Source: JALOAT01 sp041687015
GTDB taxonomy: Bacteria; Pseudomonadota; Gammaproteobacteria; Thiohalomonadales; Thiohalomonadaceae
Direction: 5' to 3'
NCBI GenBank assembly: GCA_041687015.1
Contig: JAWLCT010000003.1
Coordinates: 61,763 to 125,762, forward strand
DNA: 64,000 nt
The notes beneath the pieces are model-generated. The model was not told the origin of the DNA, ran no database searches, and saw only the letters and a list, made by a program, of their open reading frames with translations. Each line of letters begins with the position of its first letter. Position 1 is the stretch's first letter. Shown piece after piece: positions 26,457 through 36,094 of this stretch. Both the position numbers and the translations under genes were made by a program.

Positions 26457-26955
26457 CGAGCCCAACATTCTCCGTGCCTTGCAGCGCGTGCTGAGTGCAG
26501 ATGACATGGAGGTGGAAACCTACGCGAGTGCCGAAGACGCGTTGCGTCGCGCGCAGGTGACCGCTTTCGACCTGTTCATGATCGACTATCACATGCCCCA
26601 CATGGACGGCATCGCGCTGCTGCAGGCACTCAAATCGTTGCAACCGGAAGCCGTACGCATGATGGTATCCGGCATGGCCGATTTCGAGATGATGGTGAAA
26701 GCGGTCAACGAAACAGGCATTCATCACTTCGTGACCAAGCCGTGGCAGGACTACGAATTGCGGTTGTCCGTGCGCTCGGCATTGGACAGGCGGCGCCTGG
26801 AAATGGAAAACCGCCGCCTGGCCGACGAACTGCGGGAAAGTGAGGCCACCTGTCGCCGGCAGCGGGCGGAATTGGAAAGACTGGAACGGGAAAACCCCGG
26901 TCTCACCCGCGTGGATTGGGGGGCCGACGGGCGTATTTCGTTGCGTGAGGAATGA
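26428..26955 (+). CDS. Stand-alone response regulator
   Basis: A 175-residue receiver protein beginning MAHRIMIVDDEPNILRALQR, with the phosphoacceptor aspartate in LFMIDYHMPHMDG, MMVSGMADFEM and lysine in FVTKPWQDYEL. The last 50 residues form a charged coiled coil (RRRLEMENRRLADELRESEA) that could mediate dimerisation or docking to a kinase. There is no DNA-binding domain. The gene overlaps the HD-GYP regulator by 29 bases and ends eight bases before the next kinase gene. It is likely a shuttle or inhibitory partner in the same phosphorelay. Confidence 0.88.
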   Translation: MAHRIMIVDDEPNILRALQRVLSADDMEVETYASAEDALRRAQVTAFDLFMIDYHMPHMDGIALLQALKSLQPEAVRMMVSGMADFEMMVKAVNETGIHHFVTKPWQDYELRLSVRSALDRRRLEMENRRLADELRESEATCRRQRAELERLERENPGLTRVDWGADGRISLREE

Positions 26956-26962
26956 TGGGGCC

Positions 26963-28165
26963 ATGACCACTGATGTGGAAATACGCTGGCAGGGGAATCT
27001 GCAGCGATTCGTGGAGAGTCGTCACGGCAGCCAGTTGATCGCGGGGGTGGAAACGTTGTCGGGGCTATCCCTACGGTTGCTTGACGAGCGCGAGAGAGTG
27101 ATTTACGGCAATGCGGAACACGGGTTGCCCAATCGCATATCCGTTCGTGTTCATCTGGACCCCATTGGCTATATCGAGAGCGACGGTCCCGCCGAACGCG
27201 CGGCTGCGGCGGCGCGCATTATCGAGCACTTGTTGCGCAGTGACGCCCAATACCGCATGGCGTCACAGCTGCATTTGCACGCGGTGCGCAGCGATTATGA
27301 ACAGTTGAAAGAAAAGCATGAGGCGCTGCTTGCTTCAGAAGCCCGTTACCGCGACCTTGCCGCGCAGCTGGATGAGCGGGTGAAGGAGCAGATCAGGACC
27401 ATCGAGGCGACCCAGCGCCAGTTGTACCAGAGCGAGAAAATGGCCGCGGTAGGTCAGTTGGCGGCCGGTATCGCTCACGAAATCAATACCCCCATCGGCT
27501 TTATACGCAGTAATCTCCACACAGCGCTGGATTACCGTGAACAACTGGCCGACGCGTTGCGGGGCGCAGGCTGCGCGGACGGTGCCGATTTGGCGTTCGT
27601 CTTGGACGATCTTCGTGATTTGCTCAAGGAGAGCATCGAAGGTACGGATCGGGTGGGTCGGATCGTAGCTGCGCTCAAGGATTTTTCGCACGTCGATCGG
27701 GCGGCCATGGCACCCACCGATTTGAACGAGATTATTCGCAGCGTTCGGGAAGTACTTGCTCCGGAGGTCGCCGGCCGGGTGGATATCGCGCTGGAGCTGG
27801 ACCCACTGCCGGCGGTTCGCTGCCACGTTGCCAACATGGGGCAGGTTTTCTACAACCTGCTGCTCAATGCGGTTCAGGCAGTGGAGGAGACCGGTGTCGT
27901 GCGCGTGCGCTCGACCGTCCGGAACGACTGCGTAATGGTAACCATCGAAGATGATGGTGTGGGCATCGCACCGGAGCACTTGGCCCGCGTGCACGAACCG
28001 TTTTTTACCACCCGGGAAGTCGGTAAAGGAACCGGCCTCGGGATAACGGTCAGCGATGACATCGTCCAGGCCCATGGTGGTGATATCCGTATCGACAGCA
28101 CCCTGGGACGGGGCACCTGCGTAACCGTGAAGCTGCCCCTGGGAAATACATCCCAGCTATCTTGA
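26963..28165 (+). CDS. Sensor histidine kinase, soluble
   Basis: A 400-residue kinase. An N-terminal domain of about 110 residues of unknown fold (TTDVEIRWQGNLQRFVESRH) is followed by a long coiled coil (about 115-160). The H-box VGQLAAGIAHEINTPIGFIR has His172. The catalytic domain has NLLLNAVQAVEE, DDGVGIAPEH and GKGTGLGITVSDDIVQAHGG. The start at 26963 follows GATGGGGCC and begins after the previous stop; an earlier in-frame ATG at 26840 lies inside the response regulator. No transmembrane segment is seen. Its core resembles the kinase at 23887, suggesting duplication within the cluster with divergence of the sensing part. Confidence 0.9.
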   Translation: MTTDVEIRWQGNLQRFVESRHGSQLIAGVETLSGLSLRLLDERERVIYGNAEHGLPNRISVRVHLDPIGYIESDGPAERAAAAARIIEHLLRSDAQYRMASQLHLHAVRSDYEQLKEKHEALLASEARYRDLAAQLDERVKEQIRTIEATQRQLYQSEKMAAVGQLAAGIAHEINTPIGFIRSNLHTALDYREQLADALRGAGCADGADLAFVLDDLRDLLKESIEGTDRVGRIVAALKDFSHVDRAAMAPTDLNEIIRSVREVLAPEVAGRVDIALELDPLPAVRCHVANMGQVFYNLLLNAVQAVEETGVVRVRSTVRNDCVMVTIEDDGVGIAPEHLARVHEPFFTTREVGKGTGLGITVSDDIVQAHGGDIRIDSTLGRGTCVTVKLPLGNTSQLS

Positions 28166-28286
28166 AAACGCCTCCGAATTGTTCGCCCGCGGAACGCCGC
28201 CGCGCCTCATCAAAACCACGACCTACGGCTTGACTGGCTGCGTCCGTCAACCATGTTTGTTCGCATCCCCGAACCGGCCCACGTGC

Positions 28287-28769
28287 ATGGCAAAAGAGAA
28301 AGTGGTCTCGCCGATGCCGTTCCCGCACGATCGACCGGCCTGCATCGTTGTCCCTGCAGGCGGGGAGCCGTGGTTGCAGATGTTCATCGTCCAGGTGCCG
28401 GGCGGCATTTCCCGCGTCAGTGAATCTGCTTACCTCAATTTTCTTGCCGAACGGGTCGCGTGGATGTTGAGGCGCTCGTCGGACGAAAACGCCGCCATGG
28501 ACTTGCTGAAGGAATCATTGACCGAGACCAGGCTGCTGAAGAAACAGCCACGCACCAGCACCCCGGGGCTGTTCTGCATTGATTGCATAGCGACAAATGC
28601 CATTTTTCTCTCACGGATCCGCACCACATTGCATCAATTCCCCATTGAGACGCAGCGGGGTGACAATACTGCGGTAACCGTTCTGCTACGCACCACCATT
28701 GATGAATGGGTGGCGGCCATGCGTGCCTGGGCAGCGGAACACCCGGCGCGGAAATCCCGTTCCCAGTAG
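28287..28769 (+). CDS. Uncharacterised protein
   Basis: A 160-residue protein from ATG 28287 (MAKEKVVSPMPFPHDRPACI). I do not recognise a family. The middle segment SAYLNFLAERVAWMLRRSSD plus LLKESLTETRLLKKQPR is helical and charged, followed by a mixed segment with FCIDCIATNAIFLSRIR. There is no signal peptide or membrane segment. The start is uncertain: no strong ribosome-binding site is visible at 28287, and an in-frame ATG at 28314 or an upstream TTG at 28179 are alternatives. It sits between the signalling cluster and a DUF2254 gene on the same strand. Confidence 0.5.
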   Translation: MAKEKVVSPMPFPHDRPACIVVPAGGEPWLQMFIVQVPGGISRVSESAYLNFLAERVAWMLRRSSDENAAMDLLKESLTETRLLKKQPRTSTPGLFCIDCIATNAIFLSRIRTTLHQFPIETQRGDNTAVTVLLRTTIDEWVAAMRAWAAEHPARKSRSQ

Positions 28770-28787
28770 CCACCTCGCTGAAGCGGC

Positions 28788-30128
28788 ATGTGGGATCGCC
28801 TGAAGAACCTGCGGGAAATCCTCCACACCAGCCTGTGGTTGCTGCCGATGCTGATTACCGGCAGCGGGATTTTGCTGGCCATAGCGCTGCTCGCCGCCGA
28901 TCGCCGGATGACGTCGCGAGCCATCGGGCTGTGGCTGTTTCCCGGCGGACCTGAAGCGGCCAGGGAAGTGGTGGGGGTGATTGCCGGGTCCGTCATAGGG
29001 GTCGGCGGGGTTGCCTTTTCCATCACCGTGGTGGCCCTCTCGCTAGCGGGATCCCAGTACGGCTCTCTGCAATTGGTGAGCTATTTGCGCGATCGACTGA
29101 ATCAGTTCGTGCTCGGCACCTTCGTCGGCACCTTCGTCTACTGCCTCATCGTGCTCGGCAACATCGGCGCTGCGAGCAAAGCGAATGAACAGGTGCCGGA
29201 ATTCGCCGTGACCATGGCATTGCTGCTGGCGATCGGCAGCCTGGGTGCATTTATCGCCTTCATTCATCACCTCAGCCAGTCGCTGCAGGCAGAACAACTG
29301 GCGGCACGGGTCGGCAAGGGGCTGATGGCAACCTTTTGTGCGATGTATCCCGAATGGAATGAGCGCACTGCGGATCGCGATGACGCCATAGCGTTTCCCG
29401 ATGCCGCCGAGCCATGGCAGCCCATCAAGGCGCCCCGCACCGGTTATTTGCAGGCGGTCGAACATGATCGCGCACTGGCCATTGCCACTGAAAATGATTT
29501 GCTCGTGCTGTTCTCACAGCGGGCCGGTGATTTCGTCACGGAGGGGCGTGTGATCGGGCGGTTCTATCCGGCGAATCACGCCAAGGCCCAGGCGCTGGCA
29601 CAGGCGCTCGCGGGTTGTCATCTGGTGGGAAACGTTCGCACGCCGACCCAGGACCCGGAGTATTCCGTGCATCAATTGGCACAGATTGCAGTGCGCGCGC
29701 TTTCACCGGGAATCAACGATCCCTATACGGCCTTGATCTGCGTGGATTGGCTCGAGGCCGCCCTGTTGCTGCTGGCCGGGCGCGGCATGCGCCCGGGGGC
29801 TCGTCGGGATGCCCAGGGCCAGGTTCGCTTGGTCGCGCCGCCGTCGGGCTTCGATCTGGTTGCAGATGCGGTATTCAACAAAATCCGGGCCGCGTCCCGC
29901 AGCCAGCGCGCCCTGATGTTGCGATTGGCGGACGTGATCGAACACGTCGCGCGCGAGGTGCGGCACGAGGATGACCGTGCCGTGTTGCACCGCCACTTGC
30001 ACTGGCTCGCGGAGGATGCGGCGCAAGGCCTGGTCGTCGAGCGGGAACGGACGGAGTTGCAGGTGCGCTGCACGGAAGTCGAGGCGGTACTTCGGGAAAC
30101 CGCTCGCGGAAAAGCCTCCGGGGCGTGA
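28788..30128 (+). CDS. DUF2254 family membrane protein
   Basis: A 446-residue protein with two N-terminal hydrophobic segments (LWLLPMLITGSGILLAIALL), two to three more between residues 60 and 170 (VVGVIAGSVIGVGGVAFSIT, FVLGTFVGTFVYCLIVLGNI), then a large soluble C-terminal part. The stretch SLAGSQYGSLQLVSYLRDR and the later VRALSPGINDPYTALICVDW are signatures of the DUF2254 (predicted membrane protein) family as I recall it. The function is unknown; relatives are often near ion-transport or stress genes. The start at 28788 is 18 bases after the previous stop, so co-transcription is likely. Confidence 0.8.
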   Translation: MWDRLKNLREILHTSLWLLPMLITGSGILLAIALLAADRRMTSRAIGLWLFPGGPEAAREVVGVIAGSVIGVGGVAFSITVVALSLAGSQYGSLQLVSYLRDRLNQFVLGTFVGTFVYCLIVLGNIGAASKANEQVPEFAVTMALLLAIGSLGAFIAFIHHLSQSLQAEQLAARVGKGLMATFCAMYPEWNERTADRDDAIAFPDAAEPWQPIKAPRTGYLQAVEHDRALAIATENDLLVLFSQRAGDFVTEGRVIGRFYPANHAKAQALAQALAGCHLVGNVRTPTQDPEYSVHQLAQIAVRALSPGINDPYTALICVDWLEAALLLLAGRGMRPGARRDAQGQVRLVAPPSGFDLVADAVFNKIRAASRSQRALMLRLADVIEHVAREVRHEDDRAVLHRHLHWLAEDAAQGLVVERERTELQVRCTEVEAVLRETARGKASGA

Positions 30129-30181
30129 TCCATTGCCGATTGCCTAGGCTGAAGGCAGAGACGCACGACAGGAGGCACGCC

Positions 30182-31978
30182 ATGGGTCAGCAGGTGGCCG
30201 ATTTCATGCTGCACCGGCTGTCGGAGTGGGGGATTCGACGGATTTTCGGTTACCCGGGGGATGGGATCAACGGGCTTCTGGGTGCCCTGGGCCGGGCGGA
30301 GGAACGCTTCGAGTTCATCCAGGTGCGGCACGAGGAGACCGCCGCATTCATGGCCTGCGCCCATGCCAAGTTCACCGGTAAGGTGGGCGTCTGTCTTGCC
30401 ACCTCCGGGCCCGGCGCCATTCATCTGCTGAATGGGCTCTATGATGCACGCCTCGATCATCAGCCGGTCGTGGCTATCGTCGGCCAGGCCAAGCGCTTGT
30501 CCCTGGGGGGGGATTTCCAGCAGGAGGTCGACCTGCCGAATCTGTTCAAGGATGTTGCAAGCCATTACGTGCAGACCATCACCACACCGGCGCAGGCCCG
30601 GCATGTCATCGATCGTGCCTTCCGCATCGCCATCGCTGAGCGGACCGTCACCTGCATCATCGTTCCCAATGACGTGCAGGAGCTGCCGTCGGTCATTTCG
30701 CCGCCGCGTATGCATGGTGCGGTGATGACCGGGGTGGGGTTTAGCGCTCCCAGAGTGGTCCCACAGCCGCTTGATCTCCAGCGTGCTGCCGAAATCCTCA
30801 ATGCCGGAAAACGGGTCGCCATGTTGGTGGGCGCCGGGGCACTGGGCGCGACGGAGGAGGTGATCAAGACAGCCGAGACATTGCAGGCGGGTGTCGCCAA
30901 GGCGCTGCTCGGAAAGGCGGTGCTGCCGGATCATCTGCCGTTTGTCACAGGTGCCATCGGCCTGCTGGGGACCAAGCCCAGCTACGACATGATGATGGGT
31001 TGCGACACCTTGTTCATGATCGGTTCAAGTTTTCCCTATTCAGAATTCCTGCCGCCGGAAGGGCAAGCGCGCGGCGTGCAGATCGATATCAATCCGCGCA
31101 AGGTTTCCTTGCGTTATCCCATGGACGTGAGCCTCATCGGCGATACGGCGGAAACGCTGCGCGCCTTGCTTCCCCTGCTCAAGCCGCGCAAGGACCGCGG
31201 GAGCATCGCCTGGCGGCGCGGCATCGAGAAGGACGTGACGAGCTGGTGGTCACTGCTCGAGGCCCGCGCCATGAACAAGGGGGATCCCATCAACCCGCAG
31301 CGGATGTTCTGGGAGCTGTCGCCACGGCTTCCCGACCAGTGCATCATCACCGCGGACTCGGGATCTGCCGCCAACTGGTACGCCCGCGACCTCAAGATCC
31401 GCCCGGGCATGAAGGCGTCGATTTCGGGCGGACTGGCGACCATGGGGTGCGGAGTGCCCTACGCGATTGCCGCCAAGTTCGCGCATCCCGAGCGAACGGT
31501 GCTCGCGCTGGTCGGCGACGGTGCCATGCAGATGAACGGCAACAGCGAGCTGGTGACCGTCGCGAAATACTGGAAGCGTTGGAGCAACCCGAAATTGATT
31601 ATCGGCGTGCTCAATAACCGGGATCTGAACCAGGTCACCTGGGAACAACGCGTGCTGGCGGGCGATCCGAAATTCCAAGCCAGCCAGGACGTGCCGGACT
31701 TCCCCTATGCCCGTTATGCGGAACTGCTGGGGCTCAAAGGGCTCTGCGCGGACAAGCCCGAGCACGTCGGTCCCTGTTGGGACAAAGCACTGGCCGCGGA
31801 CAGACCGACGGTGGTGGATATCTACGTGGACCCGAACATTCCGCCGCTGCCGCCACACATCAGCTTCAAGCAGGCGCGCAACTACATGAGCGCGTTGTGG
31901 CGCGGCGATCCCGACACCACTGACGTGTTGCGCCGTTCTGCCGCAGAGTTTCTCGACGCGCTGATTCCAAGACGCTGA
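30182..31978 (+). CDS. Thiamine-diphosphate enzyme, pyruvate oxidase/acetolactate synthase-like
   Basis: A 598-residue ThDP enzyme. The N-terminal Pyr domain has GYPGDGINGLLGAL and the activating glutamate in VRHEETAAFMACAHAKFTG. The central domain is Rossmann-like (AMLVGAGALGATEEV). The C-terminal PP domain binds Mg-ThDP through GDGAMQMNGNSELVTVAKYW and NNRDLNQVTWEQR. Family members decarboxylate 2-oxo acids, either oxidatively (PoxB) or with carboligation. The start at 30182 follows AGGAGG. The enolase gene begins three bases after the stop, so this is the first of a co-translated metabolic set. The true substrate is probably a sugar-derived 2-oxo acid, which is inference from the neighbours. 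Confidence 0.85.
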   Translation: MGQQVADFMLHRLSEWGIRRIFGYPGDGINGLLGALGRAEERFEFIQVRHEETAAFMACAHAKFTGKVGVCLATSGPGAIHLLNGLYDARLDHQPVVAIVGQAKRLSLGGDFQQEVDLPNLFKDVASHYVQTITTPAQARHVIDRAFRIAIAERTVTCIIVPNDVQELPSVISPPRMHGAVMTGVGFSAPRVVPQPLDLQRAAEILNAGKRVAMLVGAGALGATEEVIKTAETLQAGVAKALLGKAVLPDHLPFVTGAIGLLGTKPSYDMMMGCDTLFMIGSSFPYSEFLPPEGQARGVQIDINPRKVSLRYPMDVSLIGDTAETLRALLPLLKPRKDRGSIAWRRGIEKDVTSWWSLLEARAMNKGDPINPQRMFWELSPRLPDQCIITADSGSAANWYARDLKIRPGMKASISGGLATMGCGVPYAIAAKFAHPERTVLALVGDGAMQMNGNSELVTVAKYWKRWSNPKLIIGVLNNRDLNQVTWEQRVLAGDPKFQASQDVPDFPYARYAELLGLKGLCADKPEHVGPCWDKALAADRPTVVDIYVDPNIPPLPPHISFKQARNYMSALWRGDPDTTDVLRRSAAEFLDALIPRR

Positions 31979-31981
31979 GCC

Positions 31982-33073
31982 ATGGCGCGCACACGCATCG
32001 ACGAGGTGTGCGCCTCGGCGTACATGGTACCCACGGACATGCCGGAATCGGACGGCACCCTGGCCTGGGACGCAACCACCCTGGTGCTGGCCGAGGTGCG
32101 TGCCGGGACGGTGACCGGCATCGGCTACAGCTATACGCACGCCAGCGCCGCGCACCTGATAAACGACGAACTGCGCGCCTGTGTGCTCGGTCGGGATGCG
32201 ATGTCGCCTGCCCGGCACTGGCATGCCATGCAGGCGACCGTACGTAACCTGGGCCGCGCCGGTATCGCCGCGACCGCCATCAGCGCCGTCGATACCGCGC
32301 TGTGGGATCTCAAGGCGCGCCTGCTCGGCATCCCGCTCGCGTTGTTGTTCGGGCCCGTGCGGGAATCGATTCCGATCTATGGCAGCGGTGGCTTCACGTC
32401 CTATTCCATTGCGCAACTGAGTGGGCAACTGGTCGCTTGGCGCGATGCCGGACTGCCCGCGGTCAAGATCAAGGTGGGTCGTGAGCCGGGCGAGGACCGA
32501 GCACGCGTGCGCGCCGCCCGCGAAGCGCTCGGCAGCGGTCCCGCCCTGTTCGTGGACGCCAACGGTGCCTATGCGCCACGTCAGGCGCTTGAAAAGGCGG
32601 TGGCATTCGCCGAAGCGGACGTGCGCTGGTTCGAAGAGCCGGTGTCCTCCGATGATCTCGACGGCCTGCGCTTCGTGCGTGAGCGCGTGCCTGCGGGTAT
32701 GGTGGTGAGCGCGGGGGAATATGCCTACAGCGCCGACGATTTTCACCGTCTGTTGCGCGCCGGTGCGGTGGATGTATTGCAGGCCGACGTGACGCGTTGC
32801 GGCGGTTATACCGGTTTTCTCATGGCAGCCGCACTGGCCGAGGCCTACCACGTGCCCTTGTCGACGCACACCGCGCCGGCCCTGCACCTGCCGGTCGCCA
32901 GTGCGGTGCGCGGCCTGCAACACATGGAATGGTTCCATGATCACGTACGCATCGAGGCCTTGTGCTTCGAGGGGGGCCCGGCACCCAGGGACGGTGCATT
33001 GCCTATCGATCTTTCCCGCCCCGGCAACGGACTCGAATTCCGACGCAAGGAGGCGAACCGGTATGCGGTCTAG
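31982..33073 (+). CDS. Mandelate-racemase-type enolase-superfamily dehydratase
   Basis: A 363-residue enolase-superfamily enzyme with an N-terminal capping domain and a TIM barrel. The K-x-K motif is in LPAVKIKVGRE, the metal ligands are in FVDANGAY, WFEEPVSSDD and VVSAGEYAYS, and the general-base dyad is suggested by Asp in LQADVTRCGG and His in LSTHTAP. These place it in the mandelate racemase subgroup, most of whose members dehydrate aldonic acids to 2-keto-3-deoxy acids. This fits a pathway feeding the adjacent 2-oxo-acid enzyme. The start is three bases after the ThDP gene. The substrate cannot be deduced without specificity residues from a model. Confidence 0.85.
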   Translation: MARTRIDEVCASAYMVPTDMPESDGTLAWDATTLVLAEVRAGTVTGIGYSYTHASAAHLINDELRACVLGRDAMSPARHWHAMQATVRNLGRAGIAATAISAVDTALWDLKARLLGIPLALLFGPVRESIPIYGSGGFTSYSIAQLSGQLVAWRDAGLPAVKIKVGREPGEDRARVRAAREALGSGPALFVDANGAYAPRQALEKAVAFAEADVRWFEEPVSSDDLDGLRFVRERVPAGMVVSAGEYAYSADDFHRLLRAGAVDVLQADVTRCGGYTGFLMAAALAEAYHVPLSTHTAPALHLPVASAVRGLQHMEWFHDHVRIEALCFEGGPAPRDGALPIDLSRPGNGLEFRRKEANRYAV

Positions 33074-33112
33074 TGCGTTGCCACTACGCAGGCCGCCCCC
33101 GGGAGGCAAGCC

Positions 33113-36094
33113 GTGAATCGTGGTCCGCAGGCCGAAGTCACGACGCCGATCCGCGTTTCGCGCGCCGCGATGGCGGCCCTGGCATCCGAACTGCGTGCGG
33201 CACTGCAGGGCCCGGTGCGGTTCGACGACGGAAGCCGCGCGCTGTATGCCACCGATGCCTCCAATTACCGCCAGGTCCCCCTGGGCGTGGTGATGCCCAG
33301 GGATGCCAGCGAGGTGGAGGCGACGCTGGCCGCGTGCAGGCGCCACCACGTACCGGTGCTTGCGCGTGGCGCGGGCACCAGCCTCGCCGGCCAATGCTGC
33401 AATGTGGCCGTGGTGATGGATTTCTCCCGTCACATGAACCGGATCCTCGCACTCGATCCGGCGCGGAAAATCGCGCGCGTGCAACCGGGCGTCATCCTGG
33501 ACGATCTGCGCCGGGAGGCGGAACGTGTTCACCTCACCTTTGCGCCCGATCCTGCCACGCACACCCATAACACCCTGGGCGGCATGATCGGCAACAACTC
33601 CTGCGGCGTGCATTCGGTGATGGGTGGACGCACGTCCGACAACCTGCTGACCATGGAGGTGGTGACCTACGACGGCACACGCCTGCAGGTGGGCGAGACC
33701 TCGGAGGCGACGCTGGAGACGATCCGCCGCCAGGGTGGTCGCCGGGGTGAGATCTACGCCGCACTGCTGCGGCTGCGCGATGACCATGCAGAGGCGATTC
33801 GGCGGCGTTTTCCCGACATCCCGCGCCGCGTATCCGGTTACAACCTGCCGGACCTGCTGCCCGAGAAAGGATTCCACGTGGCCCGCGCCTTGGTCGGCAG
33901 CGAAGGCACCTGCGTGAGCGTGCTCGAGGCGACGGTGCGGCTGGTGGACAGCCCACCGGCGCGGGTACTGCTGGTGCTGGGTTATCCGGACGTCTATCAC
34001 GCGGCGGATCACGTGCCGGAGGTCATGGCGCTCGGCCCGGTCGGCCTCGAAGGCATCGACGACCGCCTCATCGCCGACATGAAGGCCTCCGGTATCCAGC
34101 CAAAGAATGCCGAGCTGCTGCCCGATGGAGGCGGCTGGCTGCTGGTCGAATTCGGTGGCGCCACGGTTCGGGATGCCGAGGAAAACGCCCGTCGCGCCAT
34201 GCGCGTTCTGGAGGGCACATCGTCACCGCCGAGGCAGCGCCTGTACACAGAACCCGAGGCGCAGGAACAGATTTGGACGCTGCGTGAGTCGGGGTTGGGT
34301 GCAACCGCCCACGTTCCGGGGCAGGCGCTGACCTGGCCCGGCTGGGAGGATTCGGCGGTCCCGCCGGAGCGACTTGGCACGTACCTGCGCCGGTTGCGCG
34401 CCTTGCTCACCAAGTACAGCTACGGCTGTGACCTGTACGGGCATTTCGGCCAGGGCTGCGTGCATACGCGTATCGACTTCGATCTGGAGACCGCGGGTGG
34501 TATTCGCCGTTACCGCGCCTTCATCGATGAGGCGGCGGAGCTGGTGGTCTCGCTGGGCGGCTCTTTCTCGGGCGAGCACGGCGATGGTCAGGCGCGGGGT
34601 GAACTGCTCGAGAAGATGTACGGCGCGGAGCTGCTGGACGCGTTCCGCCACTTCAAAGCCATCTGGGATCCGGACGGGCGCATGAATCCGGGCAAGGTGA
34701 TCGATGCACGTCATGCCGACCAAAACCTGCGCCTGGGCACCGCCTTCAACCCGCGCCGTGTGGATACGGTGTTCCATTATCCCGACGATCGCGGTGATTT
34801 CGCACGTGCCGCCCTGCGCTGCGTCGGCGTGGGCAAGTGCCGGCGCGAACACAGCGGCACCATGTGCCCGAGCTACATGGTGACGCGCGAGGAACAGCAC
34901 TGCACGCGCGGCCGCGCCCACCTGTTGTTCGAAATGCTGCAAGGGGACGTCATTACCGACGGCTGGCGCAACGAGGCGGTGAAGGATGCGCTGGATCTCT
35001 GCCTGTCCTGTAAGGGTTGCCGTGGCGAGTGCCCGGTGAACGTGGACATCGCGACCTACAAGGCGGAGTTTCTGTATCACTATCACCGGCATCACCGCCG
35101 CCCGAGACAGGCCTGGTTCTTCGGCCATGTGGACCGGCTGGCAAGACTCGCTGCCCATGCGCCGGGCCTGGCCAACCTGCTCACGCAACGCGCGCCGTTT
35201 GCCGCGTTGGCCAAGTGGGTCGCTAACGTCGCGCCGGCACGCCAGCTGCCTGTCTTTCCCGAGGAATCCTTCAAGGACTGGTTTGGTCGGCGTGGCCAAC
35301 GGCATGGCGGCCCGCCGGTGATCCTGTGGGCCGACACCTTCAACAACCATTTCCTCCCCGCCACGGCGAAAGCCGCGGTGGCGGTACTCGAGCACGCAGG
35401 ATTCAGCGTCCAGGTGCCCATGCAACCACTCTGCTGCGGCCGCCCGCTCTACGAATACGGCTTTCTTGACCGGGCGCGCCGCTACTTGCAGGACGTACTG
35501 GACGCTCTCGCCGGGCCCATTCGCGACGGCGTGCCCATGGTGGTGCTGGAACCGGCCTGTGCCTCGGTGTTCCAGGTGGAGCTGAGCGAGCTGTTTCCGC
35601 ACGACCGGCAGGCCATGCGGCTGGCACGGCAAACGTTTCTGCTGGCCGATTTCCTGCAACAGAAGGCGCCACATTGGGACGTTCCCACACTGACGACGCA
35701 AGCCCTCGTGCACCTGCACTGTAACCACAAGGCCGTGATGCCCGTGGAACCGGACAGGGCGCTGCTGCGTGCCATGGGCATCGAATTCGACATGCCGGAT
35801 ACCGGCTGCTGCGGTATGGCCGGGGCGTTCGGCATGGAAAAGCCCAAGTACGACGTATCCGTCGCCGCCGGTGAGCGGGTGTTGTTGCCTGCGGTGCGCG
35901 CGAGCAACACCGACGCACTTGTCATCGCCGATGGCTACAGCTGCCGGGAACAGATCCGCCAGTGCACCGGGCGTCTGGCCATGCACCCGGCCGAGGTCGT
36001 CGCCCTCGGGCTGAGGGGGCACGAAGAACTGCCGAAGCGTGCTTTCACCGGGCACCGGGTTGACTCACGCGGGACGCAACAGGAGAAACCATGA
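33113..36094 (+). CDS. FAD- and [4Fe-4S]-containing 2-hydroxyacid dehydrogenase (YdiJ-like)
   Basis: A 993-residue fusion protein. The FAD_binding_4 domain (about 40-270) has PVLARGAGTSLAGQCCN and HTHNTLGGMIGNNSCGVHS; the FAD-oxidase C-terminal domain follows (about 280-530; GEHGDGQARGELLEKMYG). The ferredoxin-like part binds iron-sulfur clusters through CVGVGKCRREHSGTMCPSY and CLSCKGCRGECPVN. Two CCG domains close the protein (CCGRPLYEYGF, CCGMAGAFGMEKPKYDVS). Such enzymes oxidise D-lactate, D-2-hydroxyglutarate or related 2-hydroxy acids and pass electrons to quinone. The start is GTG 33113; the last four bases overlap the ASRT-like gene, implying a functional link. Confidence 0.87.
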   Translation: MNRGPQAEVTTPIRVSRAAMAALASELRAALQGPVRFDDGSRALYATDASNYRQVPLGVVMPRDASEVEATLAACRRHHVPVLARGAGTSLAGQCCNVAVVMDFSRHMNRILALDPARKIARVQPGVILDDLRREAERVHLTFAPDPATHTHNTLGGMIGNNSCGVHSVMGGRTSDNLLTMEVVTYDGTRLQVGETSEATLETIRRQGGRRGEIYAALLRLRDDHAEAIRRRFPDIPRRVSGYNLPDLLPEKGFHVARALVGSEGTCVSVLEATVRLVDSPPARVLLVLGYPDVYHAADHVPEVMALGPVGLEGIDDRLIADMKASGIQPKNAELLPDGGGWLLVEFGGATVRDAEENARRAMRVLEGTSSPPRQRLYTEPEAQEQIWTLRESGLGATAHVPGQALTWPGWEDSAVPPERLGTYLRRLRALLTKYSYGCDLYGHFGQGCVHTRIDFDLETAGGIRRYRAFIDEAAELVVSLGGSFSGEHGDGQARGELLEKMYGAELLDAFRHFKAIWDPDGRMNPGKVIDARHADQNLRLGTAFNPRRVDTVFHYPDDRGDFARAALRCVGVGKCRREHSGTMCPSYMVTREEQHCTRGRAHLLFEMLQGDVITDGWRNEAVKDALDLCLSCKGCRGECPVNVDIATYKAEFLYHYHRHHRRPRQAWFFGHVDRLARLAAHAPGLANLLTQRAPFAALAKWVANVAPARQLPVFPEESFKDWFGRRGQRHGGPPVILWADTFNNHFLPATAKAAVAVLEHAGFSVQVPMQPLCCGRPLYEYGFLDRARRYLQDVLDALAGPIRDGVPMVVLEPACASVFQVELSELFPHDRQAMRLARQTFLLADFLQQKAPHWDVPTLTTQALVHLHCNHKAVMPVEPDRALLRAMGIEFDMPDTGCCGMAGAFGMEKPKYDVSVAAGERVLLPAVRASNTDALVIADGYSCREQIRQCTGRLAMHPAEVVALGLRGHEELPKRAFTGHRVDSRGTQQEKP

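Noticed and set aside
31250..34012. Very long minus-strand open frame (920 codons)
   Set aside because: It lies antisense to three well-supported genes (ThDP enzyme, enolase, FAD dehydrogenase). Its product is composed of His/Arg/Gln-rich filler and matches no family; high GC in third positions explains the lack of stops.
34223..36055. Second long minus-strand open frame (610 codons)
   Set aside because: It is antisense to the FAD/FeS dehydrogenase with the same GC-driven character and no start signal.
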